A stretch of 64,000 bases of DNA from Datnioides undecimradiatus. Lineage: Eukaryota > Chordata > Actinopteri > Lobotiformes > Datnioididae. The position numbers and the translations under genes are program-made. Shown in pieces: positions 1 through 12,573 of this stretch (its first letter is position 1; every line of letters begins with the position of its first letter). The notes under the pieces were generated by a model. It worked only from the letters and a program-made list of their open reading frames with translations, made no database searches and was not told where the DNA came from. Where the stretch lies: contig WARS01000043.1 of assembly GCA_008933995.1 (NCBI GenBank), forward strand, positions 4,144,001-4,208,000, in the 5' to 3' direction.

Positions 1-900
1 TTGTGTCGCCACTCCGCGTCTGAGCAGCGGCCATCGTCACGTGGGGAAGGCTCACTTCCTTGAGTCGCCGCAGATCAGTCGAGTGGCTTTTCAAGGAGCA
101 CGGGCCTGCTCGGGAGGGCCAGATGGTGCGATCAGCCGGCCTCCTCGGAGCTGGGCACGAGCGCGGCTTGTCCTCACTCAGATCCCTTTGTCGTCTTATG
201 CCTGCATGGATCTCAGTCAACCTGTGCCAGGCCGGCCGGATCAAAGGGAATATTTACAAGGCTGCTTCTGTGCCATGCACGGCTTTGAAAACAATCAGGA
301 GGTTTCTCCTTCACTTGCACTTCTCCGTGCAGCAGAGCTGGAAGCTAACCTTGCGCTGGGCGGCTACCCTTCAGAATGGAAGAGGATGTGACAGAGCCAC
401 TGATGTATGGAGCCTTGATCTTGGCATTGTCTCCCCACTATACGCTGACATCGGCTGATTAGCAGCTTGTGAATCGTCGCTCTGCATCGAGGCCCCTCGT
501 GAGAGCCCACAGCGGCGAGTTCTTCACTCAGCCTCGCATTATAAATAGGTTATTGAGCTCCTCTGTGACGTTCCTTGATATATGGGCCCCTGTGGCTTTT
601 CTCAGGTTGTTGATATTCAGTCAGTGTGGAGGTTTGTCAACAGTGCGCTGCTCAGGCCCAATGTGTAATGCTACAAACCACATACGTTTGATGCATGCAG
701 AGGTGCCCTATTACCGACTTTGTCTTCAACAGTCTGACTGCATGAATAGTTTTAACCATGAATCTTGCTCAAAGACCCACGAGGAGCTTCTGCTCAAACC
801 AACAACTATACAGCTGATAGAGAACAGAGAATACAACTTCTGTGAATTGATCAGGGCTGCAAATTAAAGCCTATTTCAGTACCGCACCAACAAAAATGTT
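1..900. other. CpG-rich left-edge segment, no identified gene
   Basis: The first ~180 bases are CpG-dense, roughly twice a dozen CpGs, which in fish often marks a promoter or an exon. Two stop-free frames on the + strand follow one another (60-458 and 469-867), but they start at non-ATG codons and I recognise no domain in either. An ATG at 123 opens a 112-codon frame inside the first. The stretch 235-350 has LEF/TCF-like ATCAAAG and SOX-like AACAAT words and looks like non-coding regulatory DNA. It could be the edge of a gene lying to the left, a regulatory element, or chance. I see no splice structure that decides this. Confidence 0.3.
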
Positions 901-3480
901 GCAAGTGAACGCATCACGGCACAGCAATGTGCATGCTGCACGTGCATGCAGTAACCTTTGTGAGTCAGTGTTTGACGTTAGATCACGCAATAAACATCAG
1001 GATCTGCTTTATACGTTTTACTTGTGACCAGACTCGGGCAGTTAGCAAACGTCAAAGTCTGTTTCAAATGCAGGAGCAGGAGCAGGAGCAGGAGAGCTGG
1101 GAGCGCTGGAAGAGCTGGGAGAGCTGGAAGAGCTGGGAGTGGTGTGTCACTGCACAAGCTGACCTGTGATGGACTTTGTGCAAACACTCCTTCATCCTCG
1201 CAGACCACACTGTTCAGAGAGCAAAGCACAAATGAACCTTTGACATGGACAAAGGCGATTTTGCATTGTTTTTAGTTAAGAATCCAACTGAAACTTAAAG
1301 TCTTTACTGGTTTTCATCACTAACACTTAAAATCTCCTCTTCAGACTGACCCTGAACATTTAAACTTAACCTTTTGCCTTTATTTTATCCCTTTGTCTTT
1401 CACATTCTGCAGAAAGACCTACCTGCAGGGCGGGGGACTGAAGCACAGCATCACCATCCACTGGTGCAGTTAATGTCCTTTTAGCATGTATATTTAAAAT
1501 CTGCATGGAAGAAAAGCTTCAATGAAATGTAGCATGTGCTGATGTTTAATTATTAAAAACTGGTAAAAGGCTTTTAATAAATTAGTTGCTGTTTGTTGCC
1601 GCTGAGATCCGGTCATTAAGGAAATGCGATCGTGAATGTGCATGGATAAGGCGTCGGAGCGTCCACATCATGTCACTTCCTGTTTCCCCACCGGTATATC
1701 TTCCTCCGTCGCTCTTGGCAGCCTCACAGGAACACGAGCATCACGGTATCAACATCAAGGACGTGGACACATTCAGCGATTAGAGTGTTCTACATTTAAA
1801 TATTCAGGTTTAAATATGCAAAGATATGCACAGGCATAATTCTCACCTGCAGGTTGACGCTTGAGCTCTGAGTAATCGCTGGAACGGAGTCTAATCTTGT
1901 GACAAAGGAGAGAAATTCCCGCCGCAGTGACAGCAGCACAGCTGTGAACGGGAGACGTCCGACTAGTGATCACAGAGTCGTTAAAAGCACCTCGTGTTTG
2001 GTTTTGTTGTTGTTTTTCAGCCAGTTAAGAAATCAGATTTAAAAGAAATGGAAAACGTATGACAGTTTAATTTGAAATATGCAAAAACAGGGGGTTCCCT
2101 GCAGCTGATTGTCGCATGTGATGATGAACGGCATCTCAGTGATTGTGCAGCTTTCACATGAGCTTGCAACAAGGGAAATGAATGAATAAATGAACACTAA
2201 CTGAACTCCAGCCCTTTCGGATGAGTTCAGTGAGGGATGATAAAGCCAGTCTCTGCAGGATTATATGTATTTTACTGTATTTTTGTGTCTGGGGAGACAC
2301 CCCTGCACTGCTGCACCATCAACCAGCAGAGATGAGTTCGCCCAGGTTGAATGGGGAGCAGCCATAATGACAGAATAGGCTACAGCAAGTACCAGAGGGG
2401 GGCGACAACAGCCCCAAACTGTAGCTTAGATGCATCATTTTTGCTCCTGCTTCAGTTTCCTTTAGCACGTTGGCACAAAACACGAAACTCGCAAAGGCTA
2501 TTTCCTGTTTGTTTTGTCTTTTTGCCTCAGTTTTCACACCGGACATAAACCAGCGTTTGTTGTGCTGCTTGAATCGGTGGGATGAGAGTGGGCTGACGTC
2601 GCTATTTGCAAGAACTCTGGGTGCAAACACGTTTTTATTTACACTATCAAATTACGTGCGGCGTTTCTAAAGCGGGGTTTGTGCAGCGCTCCCGTTAGCG
2701 CCTTTGTCTTATTTACATTTGGCAGTTTTAACCTTGTTTCCTACTTCCTTTACCGTGAAAAGGAGGCACTGTCAATGATTTTGTACACAGGGACACTTTC
2801 TGGCAGATCTACGCAGAGAAAAGGTGTCGTGGGCGCGAGCTCGCACCTCCAAGATCGCTCCAACACGCCGTACAGCCTGGCACACGCGCAGAGAGCCTCA
2901 TGTTCAACAGGACAGGAGTGAGAACACACCCCATCGTCATGACAGCGCCCAGAGTTTTAGCTCTAACCGACTTAAATCAAGTCCTCACCCTAAACTTTAA
3001 TGCTTTACGCCATGAGGGCTTGTACTTTGTCCCCAAAAGTCCATATTCAAGTCTCCATAACATGAAAATTACATGTTGTCACACACGCACCCACCTTTAT
3101 ACAGTACCCAGAGTACCCAGAATAACCAGAACCCGGCCACATCAGTCTGCACGCAGCTGATTAAAGCGTGTTTATTGCCTTTAGCGGTGACTTGTCCTGG
3201 TTTCGTGCATAAAGATTTAACAGATTTACCACTTCGAATTGACCTGAGCTGAGCGGTCTTTACCTGCTTTCCAATTAAGAGGGAGAGAGTTTGCATTAAA
3301 GGCCGTTACAGCTGAGTTAATAATTCCGTCAGCTCAGTTTTAAACTTTTCAGTCAATTTAAAGCTGCCGTTTCCTGTGTTATCAGATCCTTTGTCACCAA
3401 GGAATAAAATTTCAAAAGGCAAACGTCTTGTTCGGGAATGAACTCCTCACACCCTCGGTGAATCATTTCTATTTCAGCTC
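901..3480. other. Unique non-coding stretch, nothing identified
   Basis: Apart from the short tandem repeat at 1071-1138 I see no gene, RNA or transposon. A short perfect stem, CTGAACTC at 2201-2208 pairing with GAGTTCAG at 2223-2230 around a 14-base loop, is the only secondary structure I noted. The sequence at 2690-2900 is a little richer in CpG. The short open frames are not credible as genes. Confidence 0.5.
1071..1138. repeat. Compound minisatellite, 6-bp then 9-bp units
   Basis: About four copies of CAGGAG (1071-1094) run directly into five tandem 9-bp units from 1094 to 1138 (GAGCTGGGA, GCGCTGGAA, GAGCTGGGA, GAGCTGGAA, GAGCTGGGA). The 9-mers alternate between two variants, so the higher-order period is close to 18 bp. 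The purine-rich array creates spurious repetitive open frames on both strands; these are not genes. Confidence 0.95.
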
Positions 3481-3539
3481 CCCGCTTCCATCAAGAACGC
3501 CCCCCCCCCAACCTCCGCAGCCTCCCGGACTTCAGACTG

Positions 3540-4080
3540 GAGCTGCAGACAGTCCGCGCAGGCCCGGGTAATGACTTTTGTGATATGAATAAATGACAGT
3601 GGGCTCTTTCTTCTTGCTCACCTCTGGAGGATGTGAGTCCTGTCACAGTACTCGTCCTGGAGCACAGTCCGGGCTGTAATGAGTGCCGGCCACTGGTGAC
3701 GATGTTATCACCAGGCTCCAGGGGAGACGGCGGAGGAGTAAAAACATCCAGGTCTGCGCACCTCCTACCCTCTCTCATCCTTACTGATGACTAATTAGGC
3801 CCCACAGGTAAAAGAATTACCAGGCATCTTAGGAGAAAGCAGGCGGTGCTGGAAAACCGGAGGATATCCATCTAGCTGTGTCTCCTTTCTGACCTTTACC
3901 AGTTGTTTGGAGTTACACACCATCTAGGCAGCTAATTTGTCGGTAAATGGGAGAGCCATGTATTTTTCACATGTGGCGAGCTTCCCCTCTCATTATCTCT
4001 GCTCTTGCAAACCCTAATTAGCTTGCGGAAGGTCAGCTCACCTCTGTGGTGTGAAACAATGCAGGGATACACATCATTGG
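3540..4080. promoter_or_regulatory. Candidate conserved non-coding element
   Basis: The block has no repeat signature and mixes short AT-rich homeodomain-type cores with GC-rich spacers, as vertebrate developmental enhancers often do. The 8-bp palindrome CTAATTAG occurs exactly twice, at 3791-3798 and 4014-4021. Other words are TGTAATGAG near 3676 and CATTATCTCTG near 3992. No convincing open frame runs through it. The enhancer reading is inference from composition only; alignment to other fish genomes would decide. Confidence 0.35.
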
Positions 4081-6990
4081 TTCTGCCTTAACGCGCCCAC
4101 GCACGCTCTTACATAAGCATATATGAAAACACACACAGGCTGACTGAGAATGATGCCAAATGCATCCATTAAAGTAAGAAATGTGAGTGTTGTCTTGATG
4201 ATTTTAACACTAGAAGTAAAACTGAATCCGGTCAGAACTCTGAAATCAACGACTCCTGTGGTGCAGCAGCGAACTACAGCCTGGTTTCTTCAGTCTGCAT
4301 ACAGATAACATGACTTCGCACTTTCAAACTGTGTCTGGTGCAAATGCCAAAGTCCAATTTTGCATCCGGGTGGTGCGCTCATCCTTTCCCACGTTTGACC
4401 CATTCATCCACCCCAGCTTCCTCCATTAAGACTTACTGTGTCGCGTTGTTGCTGCTGTGGCCTCTCACACGGATGTGACTGGATGTCACTGGTCAGCCTG
4501 GGAGCTTATGAATGAGCCACTGATGGTGAAGCACGAGTGAAAACAGCTGATGCTGATCAGGTAATGCAGGTGTGACGCTCGGCGCTGTGCCTGAGCTAAC
4601 GCAGAGCTCCACGAGTTCAGCTACGAGATGCTGCGAGACGCGGTTTGTTCTCCTGTCGCGTAGTATTGCGTCGTTTACACGCGGTCTCAATGCAAGACCA
4701 GACCTCACTGCTCAGACGTATTACTGTGTAAACCCAAATGCATTTTGCATTTTGGGGCAAAAAAACATTTTGTTTCACTTACAACAGCTTTTAAATGACG
4801 TTACTGGACTGTTTTAATGAAAAACTGGCAATTTCAGAAAGATTATGTTGTTTCTTGTTGGGGTCTGATGCCTCATGAGACACAGCCTTGTGGACGCCAT
4901 ACTGCACGCCCTGGTCATCTGGGACAGCTGTATTAATGGCGGCAGTTGAACCGCCGAAGGAAAGAAGCAGAGTCCTTGTTAAACCTTCTTTGTTTCGCTT
5001 CCCACTGACAAGCGGGAGAAATTAAATTAAAGTGCTCGTTCTCCTCTGCGGAGAGTTTGTAAAGACAAGAGGTACACGCTGTTTCTTTTTACTTTAATGA
5101 GTAATACTTGGATGGAGCACAGGCGGCAGGATGATGAATGGTGCTATATATCGGAATCACCACCTTATCGTCTGCGTGGGTTTGTGTGGAAAACATTATG
5201 TGCCTTTTATGACTCTGGCCTGCGCGCGCTTCGCTGTATCAGAGCGAACACGTACAATACATCACGTTCGTTCCAGAAGCGAGTGAGAGGATAATCACCA
5301 TATGCAGGAGCACACGTTTAAACATGTCGTAAACCTATCTGCGTACACAACATGCATATTGCATTATTGGATTGCATCTCATTTGCAGCATGGTAATGAA
5401 ACATATTTAATAAATATTCACATGCAAAGTCACAAAATGTTTATCTTTCATACGTTTCCTCTGGTGTTCACCTGCTGGTGGCGCTGGAGCGAACGCGTAT
5501 TTGCCAAATGTTTGATGGATGAAACCTGGAATTGTAATAACTTTGTTTATGTCCCAGCATAAAGTTCAACATTCATTTATACCCAAATCCCTGAAATACG
5601 AATGACCTTCCCGTCACCTCCAGCTGCACTTTCACGCTAATTCGCAAATGTTAAAGGCTATCGTGCTAAGCTAAGCTGGCGTGGATGGCAAACACTGCAT
5701 GGCAGCATTCAAAATGATGGTCGACCTCACGCTCTCAACACTTCTGTAGCCTCACAGAGCTGCTAGCATAGCATAACTCTCATCTTGTTCCTTAAATAAC
5801 AGCTCATTGCAACTAAAGTACATTAACATTTATACTGCTGTCTTTAGCCAATTCAAACCACTTGGTTAAGCTATGGGAAAGGCTATTTATTAGTTATGAG
5901 AACATTAAGCAAAGTCATGATCTAAGTACATGCAGGCCCCCCAGGTCTCTGGTGTCAAAGCCCTTTGTGCAAAGAAACCATTAAAACATACTTAGTAAAA
6001 TGATTAAATACCTTAAGATGCATTTAAAGGAGGATTTGGTTTGTTTGAATGTTGCCTGCGTGCTGCACGTGGACGACTTCCACGTGTGGGTTTGCGGTGC
6101 TGAGGGAAAAAAAAATATAATGTAACATAAAACATGAAAATGGTGAAAATGAACCCGCACGTCTCTGAAACATTTATGGGTACCGCAAATGAAACAAGGG
6201 ATCATCTAGTCGAGGACGTTGCTTCAGCAAATCGTGATCAGCTCGGTGCATCTCATTTGTTGGCAGTCAGCCTCCCACTAGGAAATCCTCCGGGAGTGAG
6301 CGCGGCAAATTAATGGTGTTTTCCCAAGAAAGGGACTCGCATGTGGTGCATTGACTTTCCAGGCAGCTGTGACAAAGTGTGATGTATTCCCCCCCCAACT
6401 TTAATAATATGTAAAGGACTGGTGTCAGCGCGTGTAAGGAATATAATCCCTAAAATCCTCTTAATGTTTTCCTCTTTGACAGGAAACATAACAAGAAACG
6501 TGGGGCCGTACTGGGAGTGTTTCCCTGCAATGAAAATTTGAATATGAAACCATTAAGTACTGCTGGTGACTGTTATGTGCTTGTTCAAGCTACTCATATT
6601 CATACTCTTTTAAAATGGTGCTACATGGCCAGAAATAAAGGATTCTCTCAAAAGATAGAAAACCTGCAACATGAATCCATTGCGCTTCGCTGGAACACCT
6701 TTTTGCAATTTTTTGGCTCGGGAGCTCTGGGTCACTGGTTGCAAACGTTGTTCATTTGCATAAAGAGTAATAAAATCATTGTAATGATGCAAAATGGGTA
6801 AAAAAGCAGCAAAATTGAATTGAATTGAATTGAATTGGATAGTTTGAAGTGAAATATCGCCACAAATACTGGATTTGCATGAAATTTTGGACAGTTCTTG
6901 TTCCAAAATAACATTTAATCTTGCGTGAACACAATGTGTGACATACGTTGGGTGTAGGCGTCTTCCCACGCTGTTCTCTGTGTTTAGTAT
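4081..6990. other. Unique non-coding stretch, nothing firm
   Basis: No gene or complete transposon is visible. At 5471-5484 CCTGCTGGTGGCGC resembles a CTCF core (12 of 14 consensus positions by eye). TTAGC/GCTAA words at 5660-5770 recall the dispersed sequence from which the 7-kb minisatellite is built. The part at 6230-6390, with CAAATTAATGG near 6307, looks mildly regulatory, but I cannot support more than that. Confidence 0.4.
6813..6837. repeat. (AATTG)5 pentanucleotide microsatellite
   Basis: Five exact tandem copies of AATTG. It is pure, so it is likely to vary in length between individuals. Confidence 0.97.
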
Positions 6991-6999
6991 ATGCAAAAC

Positions 7000-7395
7000 A
7001 AAGATGGTGAACATGCTAAACATCATATCTGCTCAACGTCAGTACATTCATCTAACCTTCCGAGCATTTTAGCATGCCGATGCTAACGTGCTAAGCAGTG
7101 TATCTGCTAAACTTCTGTATGTTCATCAGCCCTTGTTAGCATTTTAGCATGCCGATACTAACTTGCTAAGCAGTGTATCTGCTAAACTTCTGTATGTTCA
7201 TCAGCCCTTGTTAACATTTTAGCATGCCGATGCTAACGTGCTAAATATTAGATCTTCTAAACTTCAGTACGTTCATCAGACCTTGTTAGCATTTTAGCAT
7301 GCCGATGCTAACTTGCTAAGCAATGTATCTGCTAAACTTAAATATGCTCGTCAGTCCTTGTGAGCACGTTAGCATGCTAATGTTAGCATTTAACT
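7000..7395. repeat. 75-bp minisatellite, about 5.2 units
   Basis: The marker AGCATGCC/TRA recurs at 7071, 7146, 7221, 7296 and 7371, exactly 75 bases apart each time, so no unit has gained or lost net length. A more diverged partial unit precedes the first marker, from about 7000. Each unit holds the inverted TTAGCATG/GCTAAC core typical of a repeat family dispersed in fish genomes, and then a TATCTGCTAAACTTC-like segment. Middle units are most alike and outer ones more diverged, the usual pattern of an array grown by unequal exchange or slippage. No coding role is likely although 75 is a multiple of three. Confidence 0.97.
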
Positions 7396-10300
7396 GAATT
7401 CCCAATTCTGCTTCATTGCCGCCTCACTGTGCAGCTGTCATGGCTCCAGACTTGCACTCATGCCTCCACTGGTTTGTATCACTTCTGTCTCATGACTCAT
7501 ACGCTCATACTTCTTCACCAACACTGTAATGAGCTGCATTAGATTTCAATTAAATGTGTTGGATTAGCAAGCCAGAGGAAATGCCAGAATGCTTAACAGC
7601 TCAGACTTCCTCTTTCTAATCATAAGCTTCTTAGAAACTCGGTGTGAGAGAAGCTTGTTTTTTATTCTCACTCCCGGTTTGTTAAAGATGACATCCATAA
7701 TGTCTGCATATTTCATGCTGTATATGTTTTCTGAACTGTCCTGCAAAAGTTACACAGAGCAATTATAGTGCCCTGGCAACCTGTCTATACGCTAAGGCAG
7801 CAATTATAGCATAGCATGATGAAGAGTGCTAAAGGTGGATAAAGTGCATGTGCAATTATGCTTTGCGACTTCGCACTGATCTGTGAGGTCACCGAGCTTG
7901 GCAATCAGGCATCACACCGATTCTCACATTCGCAGCTGTTGGAGCAGAACAATGGTGGTGTTATGGCGCCTCGAGAAGCCCTGAGACGAGAATGTGACAA
8001 GAAAAATACCGGCTTCTGAAGTTTGTGCGAAGCAGCTGTGACCTTTAGCGCCGTCATGTAATGCACCTGTAGGAGCTGAATCTGTAATTAACAAGTCGCC
8101 TCTTCGGCTCTGCGTGTGGATATTATAAACAACAAGAGGCTATGATGACGTCCCGGCTTTTGTTCCAGTTATCTGAACTCCCTTTAAAAGCTGCAAGAAC
8201 AGAAACTATTATTCTGGAAGTTAGATTATGGTGCAACTTTAACATGCAAGATACAGAGATGTTGGTCAGATAGTCAGCATTAACAGGGCTCTGGGTTGGT
8301 GTGATCCCGTTGCAATATGGTCTCTACTGTTTTTGGAGGCAACACATGCTCCAGAGCTTCTGCCACGGTTGGCCCGCTCCACTGACGTCCTGTTACATAA
8401 CCTTGTAAGGTACCAACTGCAGTGTGCAAGGGGTGTGCTGTGGGCCTCTTCCCCTGCGTCAAAGTGGTGAATCTTTTATTTTGGAGAAAAGGAAAACATC
8501 CAACTCCAAAACCAGCGAGTAGAGCGGTTAGGGAGGGACGATTGTATTGGCGAGGCCCAAAAATGCCTGCGCATATCCATTGTGCACCTGGGGAGTGAAT
8601 TCATGCCCTCCTGATGTGGCGCACTAACGTGTCTCTTTGCACACCATGGTGACAGCGTGCACATGTGGCAGCTCCAAGACGTGCACCTTCAAGAGGTTAC
8701 ATAACGGCCTGTAGCTCTGGTCCCACTGGTTATTGCTGGGCATGACTGTGTCGCTACACCAACACAGCTGCTGCATGGTTGCATGTAATTACTCTAATAA
8801 AAACGCAGAATATTCCAAAACAGCACATCAACCGATTAAAATCTGTGACCTCTGACCTTTGCTGCTGCAATGCAGTTGTTTTTTCTCGGATGCAAAGTGC
8901 GAGATCCGATCGACGCACCGAGCAGGTGACGTTCGGGGAAATCTGAACACACATTTATAGACGTGACGAGCAGGTTGGCAGCTTTCCGCACACGTTTGCC
9001 GTGATCTTCCTGCAGCGACAAACTTTGCTCAGAATAGCAGCGAACTCACGAGAACAAAGCAGCAACGCCGGGGAACCGGCTGAACTGCGAGCTCGAGGGT
9101 GAGACTTTTAAACGGTGCCAGTACTGTGTGTTGATTGGTTCGCATGTATATATGTTGCTGCAGGAGTCAAACATTTCAGGAACAGGAACATTTAGACATA
9201 ATAAATAGAAATGCCATTATTATTAATTATTATTATTAATATAGAATCATTTTTGTGTTCATTAGATTGATTAAAGAGAGGCCCTGGTTAATTAATTACT
9301 CATTAATTGTGCAAGTTAATGCACTTTACCGATAAATGAACAAAAATGACTCACGTTAGAACAAATTATTTGAATCAGATCAAGATATTAAAATAATAGC
9401 ATTGAAATAATGACATAAATTTGACATTTTTATTCTATTTATATTAATTATTGTCTTTTTTTTCTCAACTGTTAGCTTGGAAGCTAATGTTGGACAGCTG
9501 TGGTCACCTCTTTGTAATATCAAAAACATTATTGCAGCCAGAATATAAATGTCATGTCAAAGAAACACAGACATTAACTTTAGCGTGGTTAGCATGTAGA
9601 TAATAGTCACTGTGGCCTTCAGACGAAGAGGAAATATCCACAAACCTTCAAAAGAAAATGCATTTGGATCATTTTTCTGTGTAAACTAAACCTAATTATA
9701 GATTAGAAGAGAAGGCCTTTGAGGAACAGACTACCTGGAAAAAGATATTACAGAGACGTGTTTGTCACAACAAGCCGCCCGTGACTTCCTTCTTTTCATT
9801 TCTCCAAAGTTTAATTCTGTTTACCGTGCAGCTGTGTTGCCACGGCGCCACCCACGCCGTCTGATCGGAAAGTGATCTCTGGGAAGGAAAGTGTAACAGC
9901 AACAGTGAGACACTGAACATGTCTCAAAATCTAAAACTGTTGTGCATCATCACCAACTGCTATTTAACTCATCAAGCGGCTGCGTGTTAAGCTCTTCACT
10001 GAGAAAAGGCTCTTTGTTGCAACAGACAATATGGCCCGACGAGTGAGTCAGCAGCTTGCGTGCTGACAGAGTACCCCGCAATAAAGGGCGTAATCAAGTT
10101 CAGAGTAACTTTGCAGTGGATTTGGCAGGTTGTCCTGACTCTGGGGAGGGAACAAGGGCGCCTGGTCCGATCCATCTGTCTCTGGATCGGGTCATCCAAA
10201 AAATCTGAGGGAAAGATGGTGGATGAGCTGACAGGAACAGAGGCATGGGGTCCTGTGCTGGCTGCCAACTTGGCTAACCACAGCAGCACTGGAGAGAAAC

Positions 10301-12240
10301 ACATCTGTGCGTCCATGTGGTCATTTCTGCCGCTCCGCTCACATGACGCAGGGAGGATAATCAACAGCACTCAGGGTTTAACTTCTCCAGTCTGGTTGAG
10401 ACCTTCGACGGAGAGAGAACCAAATGTTGTAGCTCCAGCATCAGAAATTAGCAAAGCATTTTGAATATTAAACATAGATGAGATGATTAATGCATATGCT
10501 CGCTGTTTCTGAGCGAGGGCTCCATTAATTAACCCCCACCCCCGTTAGCGAGTGTATTGGCTGCTTGTGGGTGTTGAGCTGCAGATGGCAGGGGAGCCTT
10601 CGGGGATCCGATGCCAGCTATTTGGAGCTGCTGCGTCGGCGAGGTTACGCTTCCACTGTGTTCCCAGGTCTTCGTGAGAGCTGTACGCTTTCACAGGACG
10701 CCAGTAAACAGGTGCTAAATGCGAAAACGAGCGAGGCTGGAAAAGTTTCTGCAGGAACTGAGGAGTGTTTCTTTGCAGTGGAGTTGGGATTCGCGGAGAC
10801 AGAGCCGAGGCTTTCCAAAGGTCCAGATGGCTTTGAACCTCAGCGATCGCCAGGGAATCTATCTGTTGAACAGGGACACGGCTGTGTGAGATTGCGAGGG
10901 CCAGTTTTGGAGCTGTGGAGGTGTGGGATGGATAAACGCTCCCAGTGATGTGAAACACCTGAGGAAAAAGAGCCAGTCTATAAAAACAAAGTGATGACAT
11001 CAAGATAAAACATGTTTTGTTGTGTTAGAAACTATATTCAGCCCTTAATTATTTAATCTTTCCTCCAATTCTTAGTTTAATTAACAGTTTCTCTCATAGA
11101 CTTTGCAGCATCCTCTCACTTTCTGTATCTCCAACTAAAGAAATCCCCGCGAACCCATCGGCTATATGCTCTTCTCAGTTTTTAAGACTTTAAAGCGCAG
11201 ATAAAGTTAAAAAAACATATATACTTTTGGGATGAATAGCTTCGTGCTTCAGATGAGAGCAGCTGTACCCGTGGTCAGCAGTTCCCACATGCATCGGCGG
11301 AGAGCTTGGAGCTAAGAAAGAAAGATTCCCACTCGTTGTCAGGGCTTATTGTAACTTCCCTGGTTCTGTCACTCGAGCAGAGATCTGCACTAATGTGGTT
11401 TTCCTCTTCCTAAACTCCCACAGAGACTCCGGCTTTAGATCTGCAGAGCCAATATTTCAGATTTTGCTTCAGGTCTGCATCAAAATTTAACAGCAGCTCT
11501 CGGAGAAGATTGAATAAAACAGGAAAAGGAAATGAATGCCCCTCAACTTTGTGATAGTTGCATGGAGCACATAATTAAAGCACCCTGATTGCATTGAAGT
11601 ACGAGTACTTGGGAGTGCACAGTGGGATTGAATAGATTTGTGGTCATGTGCGATGCATGCAGTTTAATTTACAGAGGACTGTTTGACTTAGCGTGCAGCC
11701 ACAGGAGAGCTGCTCAGCTGAGCAGTGCAGGCCAGGCAACCTTGACCCTCTGTGGACGCGCTGCTCGCTGTAGATGCTCATGATGTACTGTGACTTTGTT
11801 CCGACCGCAGCTCCCGTTGTTGCGTGTAGGTGGACGACTCCCTGACGTCTGTGTTTAACCTGCTGAACAAAGTCGCCGTATGTTTGCTCACCAACCAAAG
11901 CAGAAATTAGAGTTGCAGCGTGGCTGAGTAAACCCTTTCTCTTGCCAGCACCAGGGCTCGAATGAAAGGCTTGCTGCTCCACTAACTTTCGTCTGAATCA
12001 ACCCCGTCTCCTGCCTCCTTGTGTTTATATAATGCTAATTTTTATTGCAAATTGCATTTTTTTGAAATGGGGAACATAATTGCTGCCTGGATTACATTAA
12101 GTGGTAAAGTTAATTCACACAGGTCATAAGGAAACAGTCATGGCAGAAGCCAGCAGGTAAGGAGGCATCTGAGCTAACCTTCCTACGTGGTGTTGATCCT
12201 TTTAGGGATTGCTTTATTGCTCTACTATTTATATTTGTGT
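7396..12240. other. Unique non-coding stretch without identified genes
   Basis: Two sub-regions deserve a note. 9170-9480 is strongly AT-rich with (ATT)n-like sequence at 9215-9240. 10545-11003 is GC-richer and open on both strands for more than 120 codons, but the + frame opens at TTG and neither frame shows a recognisable domain. The segment 8280-8760 gives protein-like short frames on the - strand that might be a decayed transposon; I could not match it to a family. Nothing else is supportable. Confidence 0.4.
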
Positions 12241-12522
12241 CCACCCACATGTGCACCTTTGACTAAATGAGGTTTTCCTTCTGGATAATAAAGTCAGATT
12301 TGATTGTTAAGGCCCAGTTGTGCCGGCAGAGGTTCCAGTCTGGTGTGTTTCAGGACCTGCAGGCTCAGGAACAGCTTCTTCTCTTCACCACCACCTTCCT
12401 CCAGCGACTGAACATTAGCACCACGCTGTCTCTGCCTCACGGGCTGCTACTACACACTGTCTGTACATACACTTACAGCTCCATACTTTCAAATACCAAC
12501 ACATTAATACGGTCTATGCTAT

Positions 12523-12541
12523 ACACACACACACACACACA
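12523..12541. repeat. (AC)9 microsatellite
   Basis: An AC dinucleotide tract inside the L2-like fragment, followed ten bases later by the 23-base palindrome at 12551-12573. Confidence 0.95.
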
Positions 12542-12550
12542 GGATACTGT

Positions 12551-12573
12551 CTGTACTGCAGTCTGCAGTACAG
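12551..12573. repeat. Near-perfect palindrome, 11-bp arms
   Basis: CTGTACTGCAG and CTGCAGTACAG are exact reverse complements separated by a single T. It may extrude a hairpin with practically no loop. It sits in the LINE 3' region just after an AC tract, so it is probably a by-product of local instability rather than a site with a function. Confidence 0.9.

Noticed and set aside
8280..8760. Protein-like - strand frames suggesting a decayed transposon
   Set aside because: The frames are short, interrupted and match no family that I could name; nothing like terminal repeats is visible.
10545..11003. Frames of 127 and 152 codons open on both strands
   Set aside because: The + frame begins at TTG, neither frame has a domain or splice context that I can recognise, and opposite-strand openness is common in GC-richer DNA.
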